In this document: one piece after another, positions 1 through 7,327 of the stretch
How the letters are laid out: each line of letters opens with the position of its first letter
Numbering within the stretch: position 1 is the first letter of the stretch
Source of the DNA: Nonomuraea ceibae
Lineage (GTDB): Bacteria; Actinomycetota; Actinomycetes; Streptosporangiales; Streptosporangiaceae
Reading direction: 5' to 3'
Length of the DNA stretch: 64,000 nucleotides
NCBI RefSeq assembly: GCF_019396325.1
Contig: NZ_JAHKRO010000001.1
Span: 1-64,000 of the forward strand
The notes under the pieces: model-generated
Database searches by the model: none
Told to the model about the DNA's origin: nothing
Seen by the model: only the letters and a program-made list of their open reading frames with translations
Position numbers and translations under genes: made by a program

Positions 1-1273
1 CCCCAACCAGGAGGCGGGCTTCTGCCAGGTAGGTCTGGGCCTGGCCCGGGCGCCCGCCGAGCCAGGCGGCCTCGGCGGCGTCCTTGAGCCGGCGCGCCCG
101 GATGAGGGGGTCGGGGGTGAGCTCGGCCGCCCGAGCCAGCGCCGTGGCCGCGTCACCGTAGCCGCCCCGGGCCTGCGCCCGCCCGGCAGCGGCCGCGAGG
201 GCGCCGGCCACGGACTCGTCCCGGCCCACGGCGGCGGCGGCCAGGTGCCAGGCCCGCCGGTCCCCGTCGACCAGCTCCGCCATCACCTCATGGGCCCGCC
301 GCAGCTCACGGGCTCCGGCGGCGGCGTGCACGGCGGACCGCACCAGGGGGTGCCGGAACCGCACCACGGCCCCGGACACCACCACCAGCCCGGCCCGTTC
401 GGCCTCGTGCAGCCCGGCCTCGTGCGTCCCGCGCTCACGGGCCCCGGCGAGCGCGTCCGCCGCCCCCAGCGCCGGCCCCAGGTCGCTCTCCAGGGAGGCC
501 GCCAGCAGGACCCGCCGCGCCCCCTCCGAGAGCAGCGCCACCTGGTCGCCGAACAGCTGCTCGCCTCCGGGCAGCGGGTCCGGCAGCGGCGTCCGCCCGG
601 CGAGCTGGTCGGCGGTCAGCACCGCGACCGCCTCGCCGAGCACGAGCGGGTTCCCGCCGGTGAGCGCCACGAGCCGCGACCGCACCCCCGGCGCCACCTC
701 GGCCCGCGCGTCCAGCAGGGCGTCGGCGCTCTCGGCGTCGAGCCCGTCCACCCGCAGCTCGGGCACCCCTTTGACGGGCGCGTCCCCGCGTACGGCCAGC
801 ACCATCCCGACCCGTTCGGTACGCAGCCGCCTGGCCGCGAACAGCAGCGCGTCGGCCGACGCCCGGTCCACCCACTGGAAGTCGTCCACCACGCAGATCA
901 GCCCGCTGTCGGCCGCCGCCTCGACGAGCAGCGAGAGCACCCCCGCCGACACCAGGAACCGGTCCTGGCTGGGCGCCGCCATCCCGAACGCCCCGGCGAC
1001 GGCGTCACGCTGCGGCCCCGGGAGCGCGTCGAGCAGCCCGATCACCGGCCACACGAGCTGGTGCAGCGCCGCGAACGCCAGATCCGCCTCCCCTTCGACG
1101 CCTCCGGCGCGCAGCACGGTCGCGCCTCCGGCCCGGGAGGCCGCCAGGTCGAGCAGGGCCGACTTGCCGACCCCCGCCGCCCCGCGCAGCACCAGCGCCC
1201 GTCCGTCTCCGGCCAGCGTCGATCCGATGAGCTCGTCGATCGCGGCAGTCTCCGCGGTTCTGCCGTACAGCAT
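1..1273 (-). CDS. LuxR-family ATP-binding regulator (LAL type), 3' end outside window
   Basis: The minus-strand frame opening with ATG at 1273 runs uninterrupted to the window edge (about 424 residues visible). It begins MLYGRTAETAAIDEL and has a P-loop GAAGVGKSALL near residue 30 and a Walker B-like stretch LICVVDDFQWVD near residue 125, followed by LTGGNPLVL and alanine-rich helical (TPR-like) sequence. This is the layout of large ATP-dependent LuxR (LAL/MalT-like) activators, whose LuxR helix-turn-helix sits at the C-terminus; that part would lie beyond position 1, so the DNA-binding domain is assumed, not seen. It follows a strong terminator, so it is probably transcribed alone. Its target genes cannot be told. 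Confidence 0.75.
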   Translation of the reverse strand, partial: MLYGRTAETAAIDELIGSTLAGDGRALVLRGAAGVGKSALLDLAASRAGGATVLRAGGVEGEADLAFAALHQLVWPVIGLLDALPGPQRDAVAGAFGMAAPSQDRFLVSAGVLSLLVEAAADSGLICVVDDFQWVDRASADALLFAARRLRTERVGMVLAVRGDAPVKGVPELRVDGLDAESADALLDARAEVAPGVRSRLVALTGGNPLVLGEAVAVLTADQLAGRTPLPDPLPGGEQLFGDQVALLSEGARRVLLAASLESDLGPALGAADALAGARERGTHEAGLHEAERAGLVVVSGAVVRFRHPLVRSAVHAAAGARELRRAHEVMAELVDGDRRAWHLAAAAVGRDESVAGALAAAAGRAQARGGYGDAATALARAAELTPDPLIRARRLKDAAEAAWLGGRPGQAQTYLAEARLLVG

Positions 1274-1306
1274 GCAGGTGACGATATAGGCCCCTGAACA
1301 TGCGAA

Positions 1307-1337
1307 AAGCGCGCCCCCGGTTGTCGGGGGCGCGCTT
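1307..1337 (-). terminator. Rho-independent terminator after the DUF5324-like gene
   Basis: Perfect 13-bp GC-rich stem (arms 1307-1319 and 1325-1337) with a 5-nt loop. On the minus strand the stem is followed by TTTTC, so it terminates the gene ending at 1348 and insulates the LuxR-type gene that starts at 1273. Confidence 0.85.
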
Positions 1338-1347
1338 CAGGCGCCGA

Positions 1348-1848
1348 TCACGGCAGCTTGCGCGAGACCTCGTCCGCCTTGTCGGACGCCTTGGCGCCCG
1401 TGTGGCGCACGGTGTCCGCAGCCCTGTCGGACTTCTCGCCGACCCAGCGCGAGGCGTCGGAGGCGGAGTCCTTCATGTGCTCGGTCCACTGCTGGGCGTT
1501 GCGGCGGTAGACCATGTAGCCCACCGCCCCCACAGCCAGACCGGTGATCAGCGCGAGCATCGGCCAGCGCCGCGACTTCGGCCTCGCGGGATTCACCTTG
1601 TACGCGGCCGAGTTGAGCATCGAACTCACGGCCGGGGCGAGTTGGTCCTCGACCCGGTGCGCGGCGTTCTCTAGCCTTGGAGCAGCCCAGTAGCGGGCGT
1701 CTTCCACTCGCCGGTTGGCGACCAGTTTTGCCTGGTCGGCCATCGGCGCCATACTGCGGCCGGTCTTGACGGCCTGGGCCTTCATCCGGCCCATCCACGT
1801 GGTGGGAACTTCTATGGCCACGTGGCGCTTCCTCAGTGTCAGGGACAC
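1348..1848 (-). CDS. DUF5324-like single-pass membrane protein
   Basis: 166 residues from the GTG at 1848, chosen because GGGGAGG lies 6 nt upstream; an ATG at 1911 is in frame but has no such site. The N-terminal half is basic and helical, one membrane segment (WPMLALITGLAVGAVGYMVY) sits near residue 95, and the C-terminus is a charged amphipathic tail rich in Ala, Asp and Lys. Size, layout and position next to the cyclophilin match the DUF5324 family of Streptomyces and relatives, whose function is unknown. It is divergent from ppiA with 158 bp between the starts. Family assignment is from memory of the sequence pattern. Confidence 0.65.
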   Translation of the reverse strand: MSLTLRKRHVAIEVPTTWMGRMKAQAVKTGRSMAPMADQAKLVANRRVEDARYWAAPRLENAAHRVEDQLAPAVSSMLNSAAYKVNPARPKSRRWPMLALITGLAVGAVGYMVYRRNAQQWTEHMKDSASDASRWVGEKSDRAADTVRHTGAKASDKADEVSRKLP

Positions 1849-2006
1849 GTCTACCTCCCCTGTCGTTGGGGCCCCGCGCCTGACCTTCCCGGTACAAGGC
1901 GGCTCAATCATGACGGGGCGTGGGAGGATGGGCCCGAAGGCCGTACGGCCATAATCGTCAAATCACCACAAAACCAACCCGGTGCATAGAGGAAGGCCGC
2001 TGTCTC

Positions 2007-2546
2007 GTGGCTGAGAAGCTGATCGCAAACCTGCAGACCAATCACGGCAATATCAAGGTAGAGCTCTTCCCCAACAAGGCTCCCAAAACGGTCCGTAACT
2101 TCGTCGAGCTGGCCGAGGGCAAGCGCGAGTGGACCCACCCGGGCACCGGCGAGAAGAGCACCAACCGCTACTACGACGGCACGATCTTCCACCGTGTCAT
2201 CCCCGACTTCATGATCCAGGGCGGCGACCCGCTGGGCCAGGGCACCGGCGGCCCCGGCTACGAGTTCGACGACGAGATCCACCCGGACCTGTTCGCCTTC
2301 AACCGCCCCTACCTGCTGGCCATGGCCAACGCGGGCGTCCGCTTCGGCAAGGGGACCAACGGGTCGCAGTTCTTCATCACCACGGTCAACACCACGCACC
2401 TCAACGGCAAGCACACCATCTTCGGCGAGGTGCTGGAGGGCCAGGACGTGGTCGACGCGATCTCCAAGGTCCGCACCGGCCGCAACAACAAGCCGGTCGA
2501 GGACGTCGTCCTGCAGAGCGTCACCATCGAGCGCGTCCAGGAGTAG
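2007..2546 (+). CDS. ppiA: Cytoplasmic peptidyl-prolyl cis-trans isomerase (cyclophilin)
   Basis: 179 residues from the GTG at 2007, preceded by GAGGAAGG 11 nt upstream; the longer frame from 1920 has an atypical N-terminus. The cyclophilin signature is complete: FHRVIPDFMIQGGDP carries the catalytic Arg and Phe, followed by FDDE, LAMANAG and NGSQFFIT. It catalyses isomerisation of Xaa-Pro bonds during folding. No signal peptide is present, so it should act in the cytoplasm. In Actinobacteria this gene lies close to the origin beside the rhomboid and crgA genes, as here. A CATAAT hexamer at about 1952 could be its -10 box. Confidence 0.95.
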   Translation: MAEKLIANLQTNHGNIKVELFPNKAPKTVRNFVELAEGKREWTHPGTGEKSTNRYYDGTIFHRVIPDFMIQGGDPLGQGTGGPGYEFDDEIHPDLFAFNRPYLLAMANAGVRFGKGTNGSQFFITTVNTTHLNGKHTIFGEVLEGQDVVDAISKVRTGRNNKPVEDVVLQSVTIERVQE

Positions 2547-2565
2547 AAGCGCCGACGCACGACCG

Positions 2566-2602
2566 GGCCGGGCATGGCAGGGGGGACGCGGCATGCCCGG
2601 CC
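2566..2602 (+). terminator. Terminator-like hairpin after ppiA
   Basis: 11-bp perfect stem (GGCCGGGCATG at 2566-2576 with its complement at 2592-2602) and 15-nt loop, lying 20 nt after the ppiA stop. There is no clear T-run, as is common in high-GC Actinobacteria. Confidence 0.6.
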
Positions 2603-2608
2603 AAGTCA

Positions 2609-2614
2609 TAGGCT
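2609..2614 (+). promoter_or_regulatory. -10 hexamer for a leaderless rhomboid transcript
   Basis: TAGGCT ends exactly 6 nt before the ATG at 2621 and no Shine-Dalgarno is present. This is the TANNNT-N6-start pattern of leaderless actinobacterial genes. Confidence 0.5.
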
Positions 2615-2620
2615 GCGGTC

Positions 2621-3481
2621 ATGACCGCCCAGCCGCCCAGCACGCCTCCGCAGCCCGAGCAGCCCGCCGAGGCGGTGCCGACGTGTTTCCGCCATCCCGA
2701 TCGTGAGACGTGGGTGCGCTGCCAGCGCTGCGAGCGGCCCATCTGCCCTGACTGCATGCGGGATGCCGCGGTCGGGTTCCAGTGCCCGGAGTGCGTCGCC
2801 GAGGGCAACCGGGGGATCCGGCAGGCGAGGTCGACGTTCGGCGGGGCGGTGGTGCGCACGCCGTTCGTGACGTGGACGCTGCTGGCGGTCAACGTGCTGG
2901 TGTTCGGGGCGCAATACCTGACCGGAGACGCCGTCAGCGGCCTGCTGGCGATGAACCCCTACTGGGTGCTCGTCGACGGCGAGTATTACCGGCTGCTCAG
3001 CGCCGCGTTCGGGCACTTCGGCGTCTTCCACATCCTGTTCAACTGCTGGGCGCTCTACGTGACCGGGCCCTACCTGGAGCGGGCGTTCGGGCATGTCAGG
3101 TTCGTGGCGCTCTACCTGATCAGCGCGCTCGGCGGATCGGTGCTGGGGCTGTGGTTCGATTCGGCCAACACGTTCAGCATGGGCGCGTCCGGGGCGATCT
3201 TCGGCCTGTTCGGCGCCGTGTTCGTGGTCGGGCGCAGGCTGAACATGGACGTGCGCGGCATCATCGTGCTGCTCGTGATCAACCTGGCCATCACGTTCCT
3301 CGTGCCCGGCATCAGCTGGACCGGACACATCGGCGGGCTGATCACGGGGGCGGCGCTGGCCGCCGGGATGGCCTACGCCCCCGGGAACAACCGGACCCTG
3401 TGGCACGTGGTGACGATCGCGGGAGCGGTGGTGCTGCTCGCGGCGCTCGTCGTGGTGCGGGCGGTCACCCTCACCCTCTGA
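2621..3481 (+). CDS. Rhomboid-family intramembrane serine protease with N-terminal zinc finger
   Basis: 286 residues. Residues about 22-60 hold a B-box-like zinc-binding segment (CFRHPDRE, CQRC, CPDC, CPEC); six or seven membrane segments follow. The rhomboid dyad is visible: GASG with Ser190 and GHIGG with His236, plus the conserved HFGVFHILFNCWALY segment (HxxxN). Rhomboids cleave membrane-spanning substrates inside the bilayer. The N-terminal zinc finger is common in actinobacterial members and probably cytoplasmic. It lies between ppiA and crgA, as in related genomes. Substrates are unknown. Confidence 0.93.
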   Translation: MTAQPPSTPPQPEQPAEAVPTCFRHPDRETWVRCQRCERPICPDCMRDAAVGFQCPECVAEGNRGIRQARSTFGGAVVRTPFVTWTLLAVNVLVFGAQYLTGDAVSGLLAMNPYWVLVDGEYYRLLSAAFGHFGVFHILFNCWALYVTGPYLERAFGHVRFVALYLISALGGSVLGLWFDSANTFSMGASGAIFGLFGAVFVVGRRLNMDVRGIIVLLVINLAITFLVPGISWTGHIGGLITGAALAAGMAYAPGNNRTLWHVVTIAGAVVLLAALVVVRAVTLTL

Positions 3482-3518
3482 GCTCTGTCCCCAGGTGTGG
3501 AAAAGACTGTGGAAAGAA

Positions 3519-3764
3519 CTAACGCCAGCGAGTGGAAAGCACCACACCGAAGATGATGAAAACAAACCCGATCAGCAGATTCCAGTTCTGCAGATCGCCG
3601 ATGAAGGGCGCCTGAGGGGCCACGTAGTAGGTGGCGATCCACAGAATGCCGATGAGCCAGGCGGCGACCATCGTCGGCGCGAGCCAGCGCGGGCTGACCT
3701 TCACCTGCTGGGACTTCTGCGGCGGCGTGTAAACCGCCTTCTTGCGGGCCTTCGACTTGGGCAC
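3519..3764 (-). CDS. crgA: Cell division protein CrgA
   Basis: 81 residues from the GTG at 3764, which has AGGAG 8 nt upstream; the frame to 3854 overlaps the region upstream of the sortase. It starts VPKSKARKKAVYTPP, then has two membrane segments (WLAPTMVAAWLIGILWIATYYV and LLIGFVFIIFGVVLSTRW) joined by a short loop. That is the CrgA plan: a small FtsZ-ring-associated membrane protein that helps coordinate septal peptidoglycan synthesis. It is convergent with the rhomboid gene (37 bp) and divergent from the sortase. Confidence 0.95.
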   Translation of the reverse strand: MPKSKARKKAVYTPPQKSQQVKVSPRWLAPTMVAAWLIGILWIATYYVAPQAPFIGDLQNWNLLIGFVFIIFGVVLSTRWR

Positions 3765-3891
3765 TGGGTTAACTCCTGCTGAGGGCCTGGGCTTCCGGAT
3801 CGTCCGCAGGCTCTTCGTTAAGGGTAGCGGCCCCAGGATAGTCGCCACGCGCACGACATGGCGATCCCCAGGGTCACGGTTCGGACCTGCT

Positions 3892-3897
3892 TACTCT
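3892..3897 (+). promoter_or_regulatory. -10 hexamer for a leaderless sortase transcript
   Basis: TACTCT lies 6 nt before the GTG at 3904 with no Shine-Dalgarno. Supports the choice of that GTG. Confidence 0.5.
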
Positions 3898-3903
3898 GGG
3901 CGG

Positions 3904-4515
3904 GTGCGGGCCTTGCTGCGGACCGTGGGGGAGCTGAGCGTCACCGCGGGCCTGATCCTGATGCTGTTCTGCGCCTACCTGCTCTGGGGTACGGGCGCGT
4001 ACACGCAGAGCCAGCAGCTCCTGCTGCAGCGCGAGCTGGAGGAGCGCAACGCCGGCCGCCTGGCGAGGATCGAGCTGGGCGAGGCCGTGGCGTTGCTGCG
4101 CATCCCGAAGCTGGGCCGGGGCTATCGCTACGCGGTGGTGGAGGGGGTGGACGCCGAGCACCTGAAGAAGGGGCCGGGGCACGACCCGGCCAGCGCCCCG
4201 CCCGGCAAGGTGGGAAATTTCGTGGTCTCGGGGCATCGGACCACGTACGCGGCCCCGTTCAACCGCCTGGACGAGCTCGAACGCGACGACGAGATCATCG
4301 TCGAGGCCCGCGAGGCCCGCTACACCTACCGGGTGACCTCACAGGACATCGTGGAGCCCGACGAGGTCGAGGTGCTCGCCCCGGTGCCCGGCAAGCCCGA
4401 CATCCGGCCCATCCGCGCCTTCATCACCCTGTCGACCTGCCACCCCGAATACTCAGCCGCCCAGCGGCTCATCGTGTACGGGGTGCTCAAGAAGACCGAG
4501 CTCAGGAAGGAGTGA
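3904..4515 (+). CDS. Class E sortase
   Basis: 203 residues from the GTG at 3904, chosen because the extended frame (from 3742) overlaps crgA and because a TANNNT box sits 6 nt upstream. One N-terminal membrane anchor (about residues 10-30) precedes a sortase beta-barrel. The catalytic triad is visible: His111 in SGHRTTY, Cys179 in TLSTC and Arg188 in AAQRLIVYG. Class E sortases of high-GC Gram-positives attach surface proteins with LAXTG-type signals to the cell wall. No LAXTG substrate gene is in this window. The next small gene starts 1 nt after the stop. Confidence 0.92.
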   Translation: MRALLRTVGELSVTAGLILMLFCAYLLWGTGAYTQSQQLLLQRELEERNAGRLARIELGEAVALLRIPKLGRGYRYAVVEGVDAEHLKKGPGHDPASAPPGKVGNFVVSGHRTTYAAPFNRLDELERDDEIIVEAREARYTYRVTSQDIVEPDEVEVLAPVPGKPDIRPIRAFITLSTCHPEYSAAQRLIVYGVLKKTELRKE

Positions 4516-4516
4516 C

Positions 4517-4675
4517 GTGTACGGCTGGATCTGGCGCAAGCTGCCGGGCGGCACCGGCGCCAAGGCGGCCTGGGCCGTGGTGCTGAGCGCGGTCGCGGTC
4601 GCCGTACTCTGGTATGCCGTGTTTCCGCTCCTGGAGCCGGCGGTGACGCTCGACGAGGTGACCGTACGCCGATGA
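4517..4675 (+). CDS. Small membrane protein between sortase and pabA
   Basis: 52 residues from a GTG 2 nt after the sortase stop, with AGGAAGGAG just upstream. It reads MYGWIWRKLPGG then one membrane segment (AWAVVLSAVAVAVLWYAVFPLL) and a short polar tail ending EVTVRR. Its TGA overlaps the ATG of the next gene (ATGA), which argues for translational coupling. Small proteins of this type sit at the same place in related actinomycetes; I do not know a function. The topology suggests a partner of the sortase or of the nearby division proteins (inference). Confidence 0.75.
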   Translation: MYGWIWRKLPGGTGAKAAWAVVLSAVAVAVLWYAVFPLLEPAVTLDEVTVRR

Positions 4676-5244
4676 CCCGTGTCCTCGTGGTGGACAACCA
4701 CGACAGCTTCGTCCACAACATCGTCCAGTACCTCAAGGAACTGGGCGCCGAGTGCGACGTGCGCCCGCGCGACGAGGTGCGGGTGGCCGACGCCGACGGC
4801 TTCGACGGCGTCCTGATCAGCCCGGGGCCCGGCACGCCCGAGGCCGCCGGGGTGAGCGTCCCGCTCGTCCACCGGGCCCACCGCGACGCGCGGCCGCTGC
4901 TCGGCGTCTGCCTCGGCCACCAGGCCATCGCCCGCGCGTTCGGCGCCTCGGTCGGGCGGGCGCCCGAACCGGTGCACGGCCGGACCAGCGCCGTCGAGCA
5001 CGACGGGCGCGGCGTGTTCGACGGGCTGCCCACGCCCGTGCGGATGACCCGCTACCACTCGCTGGCCGTGCTGCCGGGCACCGTCCCGGACGCGCTGGAG
5101 GTGACCGCCCGCACCGCCGACGGCGTCATCATGGGCCTGCGTCACCGCGAGGCGCCCATCGAGGGTGTCCAGTTCCACCCCGAATCCGTGCTTTCCGAGC
5201 ACGGCCACCGGCTCCTTTTGAACTGGTTGCGTGGATTGGTGTAA
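4672..5244 (+). CDS. pabA: Anthranilate / aminodeoxychorismate synthase glutaminase subunit
   Basis: 190 residues forming a class I glutamine amidotransferase. The oxyanion strand SPGPGTP, the nucleophile elbow GVCLGHQAI and the His-Glu pair in FHPESVL are all present. The subunit releases ammonia from glutamine for TrpE or PabB, feeding tryptophan or folate. It overlaps the small membrane gene by 4 nt and is followed by a terminator. The origin-proximal paralogue is called trpG in mycobacteria; sequence alone does not separate TrpG from PabA, and neither TrpE nor PabB is in the window. Confidence 0.9.
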   Translation: MTRVLVVDNHDSFVHNIVQYLKELGAECDVRPRDEVRVADADGFDGVLISPGPGTPEAAGVSVPLVHRAHRDARPLLGVCLGHQAIARAFGASVGRAPEPVHGRTSAVEHDGRGVFDGLPTPVRMTRYHSLAVLPGTVPDALEVTARTADGVIMGLRHREAPIEGVQFHPESVLSEHGHRLLLNWLRGLV

Positions 5245-5290
5245 CGCACGCCGAACGCGGAGCGACATCCAGATGAGCGTCCCCGCCGTT

Positions 5291-5309
5291 GCCCCCGAGC
5301 GGCGGGGGC
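5291..5309 (+). terminator. Terminator of the sortase-pabA transcript
   Basis: GCCCCCG / CGGGGGC stem with a 5-nt loop followed by GCTTCTTTC on the plus strand. Confidence 0.75.
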
Positions 5310-5323
5310 GCTTCTTTCATGCG

Positions 5324-5359
5324 GAAGGCCGCCACCCCGCGAACGGGATGGCGGCCTTC
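5324..5359 (-). terminator. Hairpin terminator after pknB
   Basis: 11-bp perfect stem (GAAGGCCGCCA with its complement) around a 14-nt loop, 12 nt beyond the pknB stop. With the previous hairpin it separates two convergent operons. Confidence 0.7.
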
Positions 5360-5370
5360 GGCGCGCCTGG

Positions 5371-7251
5371 TCAGCCGTTGAGGCCGCCGTCGAGCGGACC
5401 GTCGTCACCCGGAGGCTCGTCCTCCGACGGGAACTCGTCCGTCGGCGTGTCGGTCGGCAGGCCGTCGGTCGGGAAGTCGTCCGTCGGCTCCTGCGTGGGC
5501 GTCGACACGTCCGGCCCCTCCGAGACCACGATCGTGACCGTCATCCTCGGCGCGAGCTTGGCGCCCTCGCCCGGGTTCTGCTGGATGACGGTGCCGGCCG
5601 CCTGCTCGCTCGGCTGCGGGACGCTCTTGACCTTGAAGCCCTCCGACTCCAGCAGCGCCTTGGCCTCCTGCTCGGTCATGCCGAGCACGCTGGGCACCGT
5701 GGCCAGCTCCTTGGGGATGAAGAGCTTGACCGTGCCGCCCTTCTCCACTTCCGCGCCGGCCTTCGGGTCGGTCTGGAAGACCTTGCCCTGCGCCTTGGTG
5801 GACGCCCTGGGCTCGACCACGCCCTTGAGCCCGAGCTCGCTGAGCATCTGGTTGGCCTCGTCGACGCTCATGCCCACGAGCCCGTCGGGCACCGCGACCT
5901 TCTCCGTGCCCTTCGACACGTACAGCGTGACGGTGGCGCCCTCGTCGACCTTGGTGCCGGCGGCCGGGTCGGTCTTGATGACCGTGCCCTTGTCGAACTC
6001 GGCGCTGAACTCCTCGACCACCTTGGGCGTGAGCTTGGCGCTCTTCACCTGGGCCTCGGCGTACTCCTGCTCGGTCGAGACCAGCTCCGGCACCGCGATC
6101 TGGGAGTCGGCCGGGGTTTCGCTGCCGCCGCCGCTCAGCACCACGTAGCCGATGGTGATGAACGCGCCGATGATCAGCAGCGGGATGATGATCCACAGAG
6201 CCGTCTTGACCGCGCTGCCGCCGCCACCGCTGTTGGCCCGGCGCCGGCCGCGACCGCCGCCGCCACCGCCCTCGTCGTACTCGTAGGGCGGGACCGTGCC
6301 GGTGCGCTGCGTCGCCGGACCCTGCGCGGCCTGGGTGGCCGTCATCATGCGGGTGCCCTGGCCGTAGTTGCCCGTCATCGCCATCGTCTGCGCGTCGACC
6401 GGCATGCCGGACATCGCGCGCTGGATGTCGGCCCGCATCTCGCCCGCGCTCTGATAGCGGTGGGCGGGGTCCTTGGCCATGGCCTTGAGCACGATCGCGT
6501 CGGCCCACGCGGGGATCTCCGGGTCGATCTGCGACGGCGGGATCGGCTCCTCGCGCACGTGCTGGTAGGCGATCGCGACAGGGGAGTCGCCGGTGAACGG
6601 CGGCTGGCCCGTCAGCAGCTCGTAGAGCACGCACCCGGTGGAGTAGATGTCGCTGCGCGCGTCGACCCGCTCGCCGCGGGCCTGCTCCGGCGACAGATAC
6701 TGGGCGGTCCCTATCACCTGCGCGGTCTGCGTCATCGTCGCGGCCGAGTCGGCCATCGCGCGGGCGATGCCGAAGTCCATCACCTTGACGTCGCCGGCCC
6801 GGGTGATCATCACGTTGGCCGGCTTGATGTCGCGGTGCACGATGCCGCCGCGGTGGCTGTAGTCGAGGGCGCGCAGGATGCCGTCGACCAGCTCGACCGC
6901 GCGCTCGGGAAGCAGCCGGCGGTCGGCGCGCAGCAGGTCGCGCAGCGTCCGCCCGTCGACGTACTCCATGACGATGTAGGGCACGGGAGTGCCGTCCGTG
7001 ACGTCCTCGCCCGTGTCGTAGACGGCCACGACCGCCGGGTGGTTCAGCGACGCCGCCGACTGCGCCTCACGGCGGAAACGGGCCTGGAAGGTGTGGTCAC
7101 GAGCCAGATCCGACCGGAGGGTCTTGATCGCGACCACCCGGTCGAGCCGGATGTCCCGGGCGCGATACACCTCGGCCATGCCGCCGCGCCCGACGACACC
7201 GTCGAGCTCGTAACGACCTCCGAGTTGCCGAGGCTGAGTCATTTCCTGCAC
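5371..7251 (-). CDS. pknB: Ser/Thr protein kinase PknB with PASTA repeats
   Basis: 626 residues; GTG at 7251 or ATG at 7242 are both possible starts. The kinase domain (about 15-275) has GRGGMAEVY, VAIK, the HRDIKPAN catalytic loop, DFG and SPEQARGE. A Ser/Gly-rich linker leads to one membrane segment (TALWIIIPLLIIGAFITIGYVVL) near residue 370. Outside are three PASTA repeats, then an acidic Pro/Thr tail. PknB senses cell-wall precursors through PASTA and phosphorylates division and wall-synthesis proteins, including FHA partners encoded upstream. M. tuberculosis PknB has four PASTA repeats; only three are seen here. Last gene of the fhaA-pknB block. Confidence 0.96.
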   Translation of the reverse strand: MQEMTQPRQLGGRYELDGVVGRGGMAEVYRARDIRLDRVVAIKTLRSDLARDHTFQARFRREAQSAASLNHPAVVAVYDTGEDVTDGTPVPYIVMEYVDGRTLRDLLRADRRLLPERAVELVDGILRALDYSHRGGIVHRDIKPANVMITRAGDVKVMDFGIARAMADSAATMTQTAQVIGTAQYLSPEQARGERVDARSDIYSTGCVLYELLTGQPPFTGDSPVAIAYQHVREEPIPPSQIDPEIPAWADAIVLKAMAKDPAHRYQSAGEMRADIQRAMSGMPVDAQTMAMTGNYGQGTRMMTATQAAQGPATQRTGTVPPYEYDEGGGGGGRGRRRANSGGGGSAVKTALWIIIPLLIIGAFITIGYVVLSGGGSETPADSQIAVPELVSTEQEYAEAQVKSAKLTPKVVEEFSAEFDKGTVIKTDPAAGTKVDEGATVTLYVSKGTEKVAVPDGLVGMSVDEANQMLSELGLKGVVEPRASTKAQGKVFQTDPKAGAEVEKGGTVKLFIPKELATVPSVLGMTEQEAKALLESEGFKVKSVPQPSEQAAGTVIQQNPGEGAKLAPRMTVTIVVSEGPDVSTPTQEPTDDFPTDGLPTDTPTDEFPSEDEPPGDDGPLDGGLNG

Positions 7252-7327
7252 TGTCCCTTACCGTTCATCTTGGTGCCGGCCTGCGCGGGGGGCGGCCGCC
7301 GGTGTCCATCGTCGACCCGTTGGCACG

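Noticed and set aside
245-1297. Long plus-strand ORF at the left edge
   Set aside because: Gly/Pro/Arg/His-rich shadow of the minus-strand ATPase regulator, which has a P-loop and Walker B and is open to the edge.
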